From contig NZ_JADPKR010000055.1 of assembly GCF_023074055.1 (NCBI RefSeq), positions 1-64,000 of the forward strand: a DNA stretch of 64,000 nucleotides. Direction: 5' to 3'. A program made the position numbers and the translations under genes. This document shows positions 1 through 8,616 of the stretch, piece after piece. Below the pieces are notes generated by a model. It was not told where the DNA came from and made no database searches. It saw nothing but the letters and a program-made list of their open reading frames with translations. This stretch comes from Bradyrhizobium sp. 141 (GTDB taxonomy: Bacteria > Pseudomonadota > Alphaproteobacteria > Rhizobiales > Xanthobacteraceae). The first letter of the stretch is position 1, and each line of letters starts with the position of its first letter.

Positions 1-90
1 CCGCCAGGCCACGCCTTGACGGACGCGAGCACGGCGTCATCATGGCAGGCGCAGGCGATCCGTCGGCTCAAAACACCGCCGCCATTTAAT

Positions 91-119
91 GGTTGCTACA
101 ATAGCCCCCCATAGCAACC
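91..119. promoter_or_regulatory. Perfect 8-bp inverted repeat upstream of the RND pump
   Basis: GGTTGCTA (91-98) and TAGCAACC (112-119) form a perfect dyad with a 13-bp spacer, about 120 bp upstream of the efflux adaptor start. No T-tract follows, so a terminator is unlikely. It could be an operator for the pump genes or for an upstream gene outside the window. The function is not shown by the sequence. The rest of 1-236 carries no gene I can support. Confidence 0.3.
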
Positions 120-236
120 GCCTATGCGCTCCTTACCACCCCTTAACGATCACGCATTCCTGATGACTGACGATTATTGACTTTTATCAGTGATTAGTCG
201 ACATTCCTCTCATTCGAGATGCAGGAGTGTCCTTCG

Positions 237-1343
237 ATGTTCGTCCGGTCGGTTTTATCGAGCTATTCCAGGCTGTTGGCAGGTGTGTCGCTGGCCCTGA
301 TGGCAGCTTCGCTGGCCGGGTGCAATGACACCGTCGCCGAGAAAGCCGAGCCCCCGAGGCCGGTTCTGGTCGCAACCGCGCATTATGATGGCGAGACCCC
401 GGAGCGCAGCTTCGTCGGCACCGTCAGGCCCCGGATCGAGAGCGACCTCGGCTTCCGCGTCGCCGGTAAAGTTGCAAAACGCCTCGTGGAAGTCGGTCAG
501 ACCGTCGAGATCGGCCAGCCGCTCGCCACCCTCGACGAGGTCGATCTGAAGCTCCAGGCTGAGCAGGCGCTGGCCGAACAGACCGCGGCAACCGGCGTGC
601 TGGCCCAGGCTGCCGCCGCCGAGCAGCGCGCCAAGGATTTGAAGGCCAAGGGCTGGACCACGGACGCGCAGATGGATTCGAGCCGCGCCGCCGCGGACGA
701 AGCCCGCGCGCGCCTGAACCGCGCCGAGCGCGCGCTCGAGCTGAGCAAGAATTCCCTTTCCTACGCGACGCTCAACGCCGACGCCCGTGGCGTCGTCACC
801 GCAACGCTGATCGAGCCCGGCCAGGTGGTCGCCGCGGGCCAGGCTTCGATCCGCGTCGCCCGCTTTGCTGAAAAGGAAGCGGTCGTCGCGATCCCTGAGA
901 CGCTGGTCGGACGCGCCAAGTCGGGCGTCGCCAGCGTCACTCTGTGGTCCGAGCCGGGCAAGAAGTACACGGCCAAGCTGCGCGAGATCGCGCCTGCGGC
1001 CGATCCGGCCACGCGCACCTATCTGGCAAAGTTCTCGCTGCCCGAGGCCGACGACAAGGTCGCGCTCGGCATGACCGCGACGCTGACGCTGTCGGACGCC
1101 GCGACCGAGCGCGTCGCGCGGCTGCCGCTGTCGGCGCTGTTCAACGAAGGCGGCAAGCCGTCCTTCTACGTCGTCGACGACAACGGCGCGCTCACGTTGA
1201 AACCGGTGACGGTGAAGTCCTACGAGAGCGGCGACGTCGTCATCACCAGCGGTGTGGAAGAGGGCGCCAAGATCGTTGCCCTCGGCGTGCAGAAGCTCGA
1301 TCCGGGCCAGCGGGTGCGGATCGTGTCGTCACTGTCGTTCTGA
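237..1343 (+). CDS. RND efflux transporter periplasmic adaptor subunit (membrane-fusion lipoprotein)
   Basis: This is the periplasmic adaptor that couples an inner-membrane RND pump to an outer-membrane channel. The ATG at 237 is preferred over an in-frame ATG at 219 because it places a lipoprotein signal at the N-terminus: a hydrophobic stretch from residue 13 and the lipobox LAGC at residues 26-29, so the mature protein is probably lipid-anchored. It then shows the usual adaptor order: a barrel-sandwich segment (G-F-R-V-A-G-K-V), an Ala/Glu/Lys-rich coiled-coil hairpin (about residues 95-165), the returning lipoyl half, and a beta-barrel with a membrane-proximal domain. Its length of 368 residues is normal. 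The RND pump gene follows 181 bp downstream on the same strand, separated by a degraded repeat. No outer-membrane factor is encoded here, so a TolC-type protein must come from elsewhere. The substrate cannot be read from the sequence. Confidence 0.9.
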   Translation: MFVRSVLSSYSRLLAGVSLALMAASLAGCNDTVAEKAEPPRPVLVATAHYDGETPERSFVGTVRPRIESDLGFRVAGKVAKRLVEVGQTVEIGQPLATLDEVDLKLQAEQALAEQTAATGVLAQAAAAEQRAKDLKAKGWTTDAQMDSSRAAADEARARLNRAERALELSKNSLSYATLNADARGVVTATLIEPGQVVAAGQASIRVARFAEKEAVVAIPETLVGRAKSGVASVTLWSEPGKKYTAKLREIAPAADPATRTYLAKFSLPEADDKVALGMTATLTLSDAATERVARLPLSALFNEGGKPSFYVVDDNGALTLKPVTVKSYESGDVVITSGVEEGAKIVALGVQKLDPGQRVRIVSSLSF

Positions 1344-1357
1344 GTTTTTTACGAGTT

Positions 1358-1468
1358 CCATCGTTGCGAGGCGAGTTTCGGCCGTTGTCCCTAAGCAAAG
1401 GCTGAAGCGGCGAAGCGATCCAGAATCTGCCCAGCCCCCTGGATTGCTTCGCTGCCTCGCGATGATGG
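1358..1468. repeat. Degenerate copy of the cattgcgag/gaagcaatccag inverted repeat
   Basis: The segment contains gaagcgatccagaatc and later ctggattgcttcgctg, forming the imperfect arms of the repeat seen in better condition at 5381, 24101, 39958 and 43367. The outer arms have diverged. It fills most of the gap between adaptor and pump and could form a hairpin in the mRNA. Confidence 0.6.
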
Positions 1469-1524
1469 TTTGAACAGAGTGGCTGTCGTTTTTTGGCAAT
1501 TGGATCGTCTTTTCGGAGAGAGCG

Positions 1525-4500
1525 ATGAAGCGCTTCAACCTTTCGGCCTGGGCCGTCAGCCATCCGACGCTGGTTCTCTTCCTGATGATCATGCTCGGCG
1601 TCGCCGGCTACTTCTCCTATGAGAAGCTCGGCCGCGCCGAGGATCCGTTCTTCACGGTGAAGGTGGTCAACGTCTCCGTGATCTGGCCGGGCGCGACCGC
1701 GCAGGAAATGCAGACGCAGGTCGCCGACCCCATCGAGAAGAAGATCCAGGAGCTGCCCTATTTCGAGAAGGTGCAGACCTATTCCAAGCCGGCCTTCACC
1801 GCGCTCCAGGTGACGTTCCGCGACAGCACGCCGCCGAAGGACGTGCCTTATCTCTTCTATCTGCTGCGCAAGAAGCTGGTCGACGTGCAGGGCCAGCTGC
1901 CCTCGGGCATTCTGGGACCCGTCGTCAACGACGAGTTCTCCGACGTCGATTCCATCCTCTACATGATGACCGGCGACGGCGCCGACTATGCCCAGCTCAA
2001 GAAGGTCTCCGAAGGTTTCCGTCAGCGCCTCCTCAAGGTGCCGGGCGTGACCAAGGTCGACGTCTACGGCAATCAGGACGAGCGCATCTTCGTCGAATTC
2101 AGCCACGCCAAGCTCGCCACGCTCGGCATCACGCCGCAGGCGCTGTTCGATTCGCTCGCCAAGCAGAACAACGTGACGCCCGCCGGCACGGTCGAAACCT
2201 CGTCGCAGCGCGTGCCGCTGCGCGTCACCGGCGCGCTCGACGGCGCCAAGGCCGTCGCCGAAACGCCGGTCGAGAGCAACGGCCGCGTGTTCCGCCTCGG
2301 CGACATCGCCACCGTCACCCACGGTTATGTCGATCCGCCGAGCTTCGTCGTCCGACAGGAAGGCAAGGCGGCGATCGGCATCGGCGTCGTCACCGCCAAG
2401 GGCGCCAACATCCTCGACCTCGGCAAGGAGGTCGAAAAGGCGACGGCTGACTTCATGAAGGCGGTCCCGCAGGGCGTCGATGTCAAGCTGATCGCGGACC
2501 AGCCCAAGGTGGTCGAGCACGCCGTCGGCGAGTTCGTGCATTCCTTCATGGAAGCGCTCGTCATCGTGCTGTTCGTCTCGTTCCTGGCACTGGGCTGGCG
2601 CACCGGCATCGTGGTCGCGCTCTCGGTGCCGCTGGTGCTCGGCATCGTCTTCATCGTCATGAACATGATGTCGCTCGACCTGCACCGCATCACGCTGGGT
2701 GCGCTGATCATCGCGCTCGGCCTGCTCGTCGACGACGCCATCATCGCGGTCGAGATGATGGTGGTGAAGATGGAGCAGGGCTGGGACCGCATGCGCGCGG
2801 CGTCGTTTGCCTGGGAATCTACTGCGTTTCCGATGCTCACGGGAACGCTGGTCACGGCCGCTGGCTTCCTCCCCATCGGCTTTGCCAATTCCGCGGTCGG
2901 CGAATATGCCGGCAGCATCTTCTGGATCGTGGCGATCGCGCTGGTCGCCTCCTGGTTCGTGGCGGTGATCTTCACGCCCTATATCGGCGTCAAGCTGCTG
3001 CCGGAGATGAAGGCGCACCACAATCACGATCCGCACGCGGTCTACGAGACCCGGATGTACCGCGGCCTGCGCGCCATCGTGCAATGGTGCGTCAACCACC
3101 GCATCACCGTGGTGGTCGCGACCGTCGGCGTCTTCATCGCCTCGGTCGTCGGCTTCGGTCACGTCCAGCAGCAGTTCTTCCCGCTGTCGGAGCGGCCCGA
3201 ACTGTTCCTCCAGCTGCGCCTGCCCGAGGGCACCGCGTTCAACGTCACCGAAAAGGCGGTGAAGCAGGCCGAGACGCTGCTGAAGGACGACAAGGACATC
3301 GAGACCTATACGTCCTATGTCGGCCAGGGCTCGCCGCGCTTCTGGCTCGGCCTCAATCCGCAGCTGCCGAACGAGGCCTTTGCCGAGATCGTCGTCGTCG
3401 CCAAGGGCGTCGAGGCGCGCGAGCGCATCAAGGCCAAGATCGAGAACGCGGCTGCCGAGGGCTTCCTGTCCGAGGCGCGCGTGCGCGTCGACCGCTTCAA
3501 TTTCGGTCCGCCCGTCGGTTTCCCCGTCCAGTTCCGCGTGATCGGCCCCGATGCCAACAAGGTGCGCGATATCGCCTACCAGGTGCGCGACGTCATGCGG
3601 CAGAACAAGAGCGTCAAGGACGTCCAGCTCGACTGGAACGAGCAATCGCCCTACCTCAAGCTCGTCGTCGACCAGGACCGCGCCCGCGCCATGGGCCTGA
3701 CCCCGCAGGACGTCTCACAGGCGCTCGCGATGCTGATCTCGGGCGCGCAGGTTACGACCATCCGCGACGGCATCGAGAAGGTGGCCGTGGTCGCCCGTGC
3801 GATCCCGTCCGAGAGGCTCGATCTCGGCGGCGTCGGTGATCTCACCATCACCTCGCGCAATGGCGTTGCCGTGCCGCTGCAGCAGATCGCCAAGATCGAA
3901 TACTCTCACGAAGAGCCGATCATGTGGCGGCGTAACCGCGACATGGCCATCACCGTGCGCTCCGACGTCGTCGACGGCGTGCAGGCGCCTGACGTCACGG
4001 GCCAGATCACACCGAAGCTGAAGGCGATCACCGATCACCTCGAGCCGGCCTACCGCATCGAGGCGGGCGGCGCGTTCGAGGAATCCGCCAAGGGCAACGC
4101 CTCGATCTTCATCCTCTTCCCGCTGATGGTCATGGTGATGCTGACGCTGCTGATGATCCAGCTTCAGAGCTTCTCGCGCCTGATCCTGGTATTCCTGACC
4201 GCACCGCTCGGCATCGTCGGCGCCTCCTTCGGCCTCAACGTCGCCAATGCCCCGTTCGGCTTCGTGGCGCTGCTCGGCCTGATCGCGCTCGCCGGCATGA
4301 TCATGCGCAACACGGTCATCCTGGTCGACCAGATCGAGACGGACGTCTCTCACGGCATGACCCGGCGGGAGGCGATCGTGGAGGCCACCGTCCGCCGCGC
4401 CCGTCCGGTGGTGCTGACGGCGCTCGCCGCCATCCTCGCCATGATCCCGCTGTCGCGCTCGGCCTTCTGGGGCCCGATGGCGATTACCATCATGGGTGGC

Positions 4501-4662
4501 CTGTTCGTCGCGACGTTCCTGACGCTGCTGTACCTGCCGGGCCTCTATGCACTTTGGTTCAGGAAGAGCCTGGATGAGGCGGGCACCCCCGAGCAGCCTG
4601 CCGCGCCGCAGCATGGGAGCAATGACCCGCATGCAATTCCGCTTGCTGAGGCGGCTGAATAA
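1525..4662 (+). CDS. Efflux RND transporter permease subunit (AcrB/HAE-type)
   Basis: This is an inner-membrane proton-driven pump of the AcrB/MexB superfamily that works with the preceding adaptor. Its 1045 residues match the family's usual length. The layout is canonical: a first membrane helix near residues 12-30, a large periplasmic porter domain, helices 2-6 from about residue 340, a second porter domain, and helices 8-12 near the C-terminus. The adjacent aspartates of the proton relay are visible in the motif L-L-V-D-D-A-I near residues 400-406, which supports a drug/hydrophobe (HAE) type. The start ATG follows the purine-rich gagagagcg. The gene is followed 33 bp later by a TetR-family regulator on the same strand. 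Substrate specificity is not inferable. Confidence 0.93.
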   Translation: MKRFNLSAWAVSHPTLVLFLMIMLGVAGYFSYEKLGRAEDPFFTVKVVNVSVIWPGATAQEMQTQVADPIEKKIQELPYFEKVQTYSKPAFTALQVTFRDSTPPKDVPYLFYLLRKKLVDVQGQLPSGILGPVVNDEFSDVDSILYMMTGDGADYAQLKKVSEGFRQRLLKVPGVTKVDVYGNQDERIFVEFSHAKLATLGITPQALFDSLAKQNNVTPAGTVETSSQRVPLRVTGALDGAKAVAETPVESNGRVFRLGDIATVTHGYVDPPSFVVRQEGKAAIGIGVVTAKGANILDLGKEVEKATADFMKAVPQGVDVKLIADQPKVVEHAVGEFVHSFMEALVIVLFVSFLALGWRTGIVVALSVPLVLGIVFIVMNMMSLDLHRITLGALIIALGLLVDDAIIAVEMMVVKMEQGWDRMRAASFAWESTAFPMLTGTLVTAAGFLPIGFANSAVGEYAGSIFWIVAIALVASWFVAVIFTPYIGVKLLPEMKAHHNHDPHAVYETRMYRGLRAIVQWCVNHRITVVVATVGVFIASVVGFGHVQQQFFPLSERPELFLQLRLPEGTAFNVTEKAVKQAETLLKDDKDIETYTSYVGQGSPRFWLGLNPQLPNEAFAEIVVVAKGVEARERIKAKIENAAAEGFLSEARVRVDRFNFGPPVGFPVQFRVIGPDANKVRDIAYQVRDVMRQNKSVKDVQLDWNEQSPYLKLVVDQDRARAMGLTPQDVSQALAMLISGAQVTTIRDGIEKVAVVARAIPSERLDLGGVGDLTITSRNGVAVPLQQIAKIEYSHEEPIMWRRNRDMAITVRSDVVDGVQAPDVTGQITPKLKAITDHLEPAYRIEAGGAFEESAKGNASIFILFPLMVMVMLTLLMIQLQSFSRLILVFLTAPLGIVGASFGLNVANAPFGFVALLGLIALAGMIMRNTVILVDQIETDVSHGMTRREAIVEATVRRARPVVLTALAAILAMIPLSRSAFWGPMAITIMGGLFVATFLTLLYLPGLYALWFRKSLDEAGTPEQPAAPQHGSNDPHAIPLAEAAE

Positions 4663-4695
4663 ATGAGAAGACTGCTGACGAACGAGTCCTGATTG

Positions 4696-5295
4696 ATGGC
4701 CCTTATTTCGGAACATATCGAAGGCGACACCCGGGACCGTATCCTCGAGGTGGCCGAGCGGCTGTTCCGCCAGATCGGCTATCAGAAGACCACGGTCGGG
4801 GACATCGCCAAGGAGCTCAGGATGAGCCCCGCCAACGTGTATCGCTTCTTCGAATCGAAAAAGGCGATCCATCAGTCCGTGGCGCGGGGCCTGATGGGCG
4901 AGGTCGAGCTCGAAGCGCAGCGAATCGTGGCGCGGCCGGGTCCCGTGCGGGAGCGCTTCCGCGAGCTGCTCACCACCATCCATCGCATGAACACCGAGCG
5001 CTATGTCGGCGACAACAAGTTGCACGAGATGGTCGAGATCGCGATGCAGGAGGACTGGGACGTCTGCGTCACCCACATGGAATGTGTCGCCGGAATGATC
5101 GGTCAGGTGATCGCGCAAGGCGTGGCCTCCGGGGAGTTCGAGGCGCCCGACCTGGAACTTGCTGCGCTCTGCTCGTGCACCGCGATGATGCGGTTCTTCC
5201 ACCCCCAGATGATCGCCCAGTGTGCCACCAAGCCGGGCCCGAACATCGACCAGATGATCGATTTCGTCATCGCGGGTCTGTCGCCGCGCCACTGA
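4696..5295 (+). CDS. TetR/AcrR family transcriptional regulator
   Basis: A one-component repressor of the TetR family with an N-terminal helix-turn-helix (about residues 13-60: T-R-D-R-I-L-E-V-A-E-R-L-F, then T-V-G-D-I-A and a recognition helix S-P-A-N-V-Y-R-F-F) and a helical ligand-binding C-terminus. ATG at 4696 is used; an in-frame TTG lies one codon earlier. The gene lies 33 bp after the RND pump on the same strand, so it is probably co-transcribed and the likely repressor of the pump operon. Its ligand is unknown. The length (199 residues) is normal. Confidence 0.88.
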   Translation: MALISEHIEGDTRDRILEVAERLFRQIGYQKTTVGDIAKELRMSPANVYRFFESKKAIHQSVARGLMGEVELEAQRIVARPGPVRERFRELLTTIHRMNTERYVGDNKLHEMVEIAMQEDWDVCVTHMECVAGMIGQVIAQGVASGEFEAPDLELAALCSCTAMMRFFHPQMIAQCATKPGPNIDQMIDFVIAGLSPRH

Positions 5296-5380
5296 CGGGG
5301 CGGGGGAATTTCTCCTATAAGCAGGTCGTACCGGCCGGACTGAGCGGCGGGTAGCGGCCCAGGACGGATCAACACACTCC

Positions 5381-5458
5381 GTCATTGCGAGCGCAGCGAA
5401 GCAATCCAGAATCCCTCCGCGGAAACAGCCTGGATTGCTTCGCAGCGCTCGCAATGAC
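5381..5458. repeat. Intact 78-bp inverted repeat (cattgcgagcgcagcg family)
   Basis: Arms gtcattgcgagcgcagcgaa (5381-5400) and the complementary ttcgcagcgctcgcaatgac (5439-5458) are nearly perfect, with gcaatccag/ctggattgc continuing the stem inward. The element lies immediately upstream of the flavin reductase ribosome-binding site. Further copies occur at 24101, 39958 and 43367 and a degraded one at 1358. It resembles the palindromic intergenic elements common in Bradyrhizobium. Confidence 0.85.
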
Positions 5459-5476
5459 GAGCAGGGGAAAGCCAGC

Positions 5477-6100
5477 GTGACCGACAAAGACCTGTACTTC
5501 TACGAGCCTTCCAAGGGCCACGGCCTCAAGCACGATCCCTTCAACGCCATCATCGCGCCGCGTCCGATCGGCTGGATCTCCTCTCGCGATACCAAGGGCC
5601 ACGTCAATCTCGCGCCTTACAGCTTCTTCAACGCGTTCTGCTACGTGCCGCCGATCATCGGCTTCTCCTCCACCAACTGGAAAGACACGGTGGAGAACAT
5701 CCAGCAGACCGGCGAGTTCGTCTGGAATCTCGCCACGATGGACCTTGCCAAGCACATGAATGCGACCGCCGCGCATGTCGCGCCCGAGGTCGACGAGTTC
5801 AAGCTTGCCGGACTCACCGCCGTGCCCGGCAAGCTCGTCAACGTGCCGCGCGTCGGCGAGAGTCCCGTCGCCTTTGAATGCAAGGTGTCCGACGTCGTCC
5901 GGCTCAAGGGCGCCGACGGCAAGGAGGCCGACGCCTGGCTGACACTCGGCGAGGTGGTCGCCGTTCACATCGACAAGGCCATGATCAAGGACGGCGTCTA
6001 CCAGACCGCCGCCGCCCGTCCCATCGTCCGCGCGGGCCGCCGCGGCGACTATTTCGAGATCAAGCCGGAAAATATGTTCGAGATGGTGCGGCCGGATTAG
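5477..6100 (+). CDS. Flavin reductase family protein (FMN-binding split barrel)
   Basis: A flavin reductase-like protein with an FMN-binding split-barrel fold, expected to bind FMN and possibly use NAD(P)H. Family features visible are I-A-P-R-P-I-G-W-I-S near residues 28-37, N-L-A-P-Y-S-F-F-N, and a following G-F-S-S segment that normally contacts the flavin phosphate. GTG at 5477 is chosen because the preceding AGGGGAAA gives a ribosome-binding site and because codons further upstream lie inside the repeat element. The predicted length is 207 residues. It stands alone, between a TetR gene and beta-oxidation genes, so the physiological partner is unknown. Confidence 0.85.
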   Translation: MTDKDLYFYEPSKGHGLKHDPFNAIIAPRPIGWISSRDTKGHVNLAPYSFFNAFCYVPPIIGFSSTNWKDTVENIQQTGEFVWNLATMDLAKHMNATAAHVAPEVDEFKLAGLTAVPGKLVNVPRVGESPVAFECKVSDVVRLKGADGKEADAWLTLGEVVAVHIDKAMIKDGVYQTAAARPIVRAGRRGDYFEIKPENMFEMVRPD

Positions 6101-6113
6101 GCCATCCAGCTTC

Positions 6114-6199
6114 GTAGCCCGGATGGAGCGCAGCGAAATCCGGGATTCTCACCTCACGGATAGATTTCCCCGGATTGCGCTCCGCTCCATCCGGGCTAC
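6114..6199. repeat. Inverted repeat of the gtagcccggatg family
   Basis: Arms gtagcccggatggagcgcag (6114-6133) and the complementary gcgctccatccgggctac form a long hairpin directly after the flavin reductase stop codon. A second copy lies at 43243-43327. It may act as a transcription-attenuating hairpin, but no T-tract follows. Confidence 0.8.
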
Positions 6200-6348
6200 C
6201 GCTCCTTCCCTCCCGGAACTGCCCGCGCACCCTGGCCGTTATGGTCCGGGGCCGCCCGGCCGCGTCAATTTTGCAGGCGAAGTGTTCGCCTCCGCCAGCC
6301 AGTTTCCGCTAAAATGCCCGACAACCGCGCCGATGCATGAGGTCAGCC

Positions 6349-8616
6349 ATGAGCTTCCGCCGCGACACCCTGACAAAGCCGATCTTCTCCTGGGCGCGCG
6401 GCGTGCTGCCGGCGATGTCCGACACCGAGCGCGAGGCGCTGGAGGCGGGCGACGTCTGGTGGGACGCCGACCTCTTCACCGGCAACCCTGATTGGTCCAA
6501 GCTTCTGAAGATCCCGCAGGCGACGCTGACCAGCGAGGAGCAGGCCTTCCTGAGCGGCCCCGTCGACGAGCTGTGCGCCATGCTCGACGAGTGGAAGATC
6601 TTCTGGGAATGGCGCGACCTGCCGCCGGATGTCTGGCACTTCGTCAAGCGCGAGAAATTCTTCGGCATGATCATCCCGAAGGAATTCGGCGGTCTCGGCT
6701 TCTCGCCCTATGCGCATTCGGAGGTCGTGCGCAAGATCTCGACGCGTTCGATCGCGGCGGCGGTCACGGTGATGGTGCCGAACTCGCTCGGGCCCGGCGA
6801 GCTGCTGATGCGCTTCGGCACGAAAGAGCAGCAGGCGCGCTGGCTGCCGCGGCTCGCTGACGGCCGCGAGATTCCCTGCTTCGGCCTCACCAGCCCCGAA
6901 GCCGGCTCCGACGCCGCCTCGATGGTCGACACCGGCATCATCTGCAAGGGCGAGTTCGAGGGCCGAGAGGTCGTTGGCCTCAGGCTCAACTGGCACAAGC
7001 GCTACATCACGCTCGGCCCGGTCGCGACGCTCCTGGGCCTCGCCTTCAAGGCCTATGATCCCGATCACCTTGTGGGCAGCCAGGAAGAGCTCGGCATCAC
7101 CGTGGCCCTGATCCCGACCAATTTGCCCGGCGTCGAGATCGGCCAGCGCCATCTGCCGTCGATGCAGGTGTTCCAGAACGGCCCGAACCGGGGCCGCGAT
7201 GTCTTCATCCCGCTCGACTATGTCATCGGCGGCCAGGAGCGGCTGGGACAGGGCTGGAAGATGCTGATGACCGCGCTTGCCGCCGGCCGCGGCATCTCGC
7301 TGCCGTCGCTCTCTGCTGCGGGTGCCGCCTATGCGGCGCGCACCACCGGCGCCTATGCCCGCATCCGCGAGCAGTTCGGCATCTCCATCTCCAAGTTCGA
7401 GGGCGTCGAGGAGCCGCTCGCACGCATCGTCGCGACTGCCTATCAGCTGGATGCGGCGCGGCGGTTGACCTGCGCGGCGCTCAATGCCGGCGTTCATCCC
7501 GCCGTCATCTCCGGCATCATGAAGCTGCACGCGACCGAGCGGATGCGCACCGCGATCGACGATGCCATGGACATCCATGGCGGCAAGGCCGTGATCGACG
7601 GCCCGCAAAGCTATCTCGGCAATCTGCACCGCGCCGTGCCGGTCGGGATCACGGTGGAAGGCGCCAACATCCTGACCCGCAACCTCATCGTGTTCGGCCA
7701 GGGCGCGATCCGTGCGCATCCCCATCTGCTCGACGAGATGAACGCGCTCGCCGATTCCGACCGCGAGCGTGGGCTCACCGCATTCGACAAAGCATTCTGG
7801 AAACACGTCGGTCACAGCTTCCGGACACTGTTCCGCGCGTTCGGCCGGAGCTGGACCTTCGGCGCGTTCGCGCTGGCGCCCGATGCGGGCGACGCCACGC
7901 CATTCTATCGCCAGCTCTCGCGCTACTCCGCCGCGTTTGCGCTCTGCGCCGACATGGCGCTGCTGACGCTCGGCGGCGCGCTCAAGCGCAAGGAGATGCT
8001 GTCGGCGCGCTTCGGCGACATTCTCTCCGAGCTGTACTTGCTCTCTGCCGCGCTAAAACGCTGGCAGGATGAGGGCCGGCAGAAGGAAGACTTTGCCGCG
8101 CTGGAATGGTGCATGGCGGCGGGCTTTCGGACCATCGAGAACCGGCTCGCCGAAATCCTCGCCAATCTGCCGAACCGCTTCGTCGCAGCCTTCCTCAAGC
8201 TCGTGGTCCAGCCGTTCGGCGCTCGCGTGCTCGGCCCCTCCGACCGCGTCGTGCACCAGTGCGCAAGCCTGGTGCTGGAGCCGTCGGCGGCGCGCGAGCG
8301 CCTGACGCCGGATCTGGCCCATGTCGATGACGACGGGGGCTTTGCGCGGCTGGAGCGCGCGTTCAAGCTGGTCGCAGCCACGGACGCCATCGCCAAGCGC
8401 ATGCGCGCTGCGCATGTTCGCGACTGGAAGGAAGCGGTCAGCAAAGGCGTGATCACGCAAGCCGAGGGCGAGCAGCTCGCCGCCGCCCATCAAGCCGTCA
8501 CTGAAGTCATCGAGGTCGACGATTTTGCGCCGGAGGCGCTGTCGCCGATTTACAGGAAATCCGGCGACGTGCATCAGTTCTTCCAGGAACTCGGTGAACA
8601 GAGGGCGGCGAGCTGA
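6349..8616 (+). CDS. fadE: Acyl-CoA dehydrogenase, FadE type
   Basis: Catalyses the first, FAD-dependent step of fatty-acid beta-oxidation (acyl-CoA to trans-2-enoyl-CoA). The protein is about 755 residues, much longer than ordinary acyl-CoA dehydrogenases, because a FadE-specific helical C-terminal region (DUF1974-like, roughly residues 480-755) follows the core. The core shows the family motif C-F-G-L-T-S-P-E-A-G-S-D-A near residues 178-190 and the C-terminal D-I-H-G-G-K-A. The ATG at 6349 is preferred over 6337 because GAGGT sits 5-6 bases before it. The stop overlaps the start of the thiolase gene by one base, so the two are translationally coupled. With the next three genes it makes a beta-oxidation operon. 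Confidence 0.92.
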   Translation: MSFRRDTLTKPIFSWARGVLPAMSDTEREALEAGDVWWDADLFTGNPDWSKLLKIPQATLTSEEQAFLSGPVDELCAMLDEWKIFWEWRDLPPDVWHFVKREKFFGMIIPKEFGGLGFSPYAHSEVVRKISTRSIAAAVTVMVPNSLGPGELLMRFGTKEQQARWLPRLADGREIPCFGLTSPEAGSDAASMVDTGIICKGEFEGREVVGLRLNWHKRYITLGPVATLLGLAFKAYDPDHLVGSQEELGITVALIPTNLPGVEIGQRHLPSMQVFQNGPNRGRDVFIPLDYVIGGQERLGQGWKMLMTALAAGRGISLPSLSAAGAAYAARTTGAYARIREQFGISISKFEGVEEPLARIVATAYQLDAARRLTCAALNAGVHPAVISGIMKLHATERMRTAIDDAMDIHGGKAVIDGPQSYLGNLHRAVPVGITVEGANILTRNLIVFGQGAIRAHPHLLDEMNALADSDRERGLTAFDKAFWKHVGHSFRTLFRAFGRSWTFGAFALAPDAGDATPFYRQLSRYSAAFALCADMALLTLGGALKRKEMLSARFGDILSELYLLSAALKRWQDEGRQKEDFAALEWCMAAGFRTIENRLAEILANLPNRFVAAFLKLVVQPFGARVLGPSDRVVHQCASLVLEPSAARERLTPDLAHVDDDGGFARLERAFKLVAATDAIAKRMRAAHVRDWKEAVSKGVITQAEGEQLAAAHQAVTEVIEVDDFAPEALSPIYRKSGDVHQFFQELGEQRAAS

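Noticed and set aside
161..199. Imperfect inverted repeat tgactgacg ... tgattagtc as a TetR operator
   Set aside because: Only about 10 of 16 positions pair and the ends are not symmetric; too weak to list as a site.
1243..3645. 800-codon open frame on the minus strand across the RND pump
   Set aside because: It is the antisense of a strongly coding frame. The His/Asp/Arg-rich composition is typical of shadow frames in GC-rich DNA, and no family motif is present.
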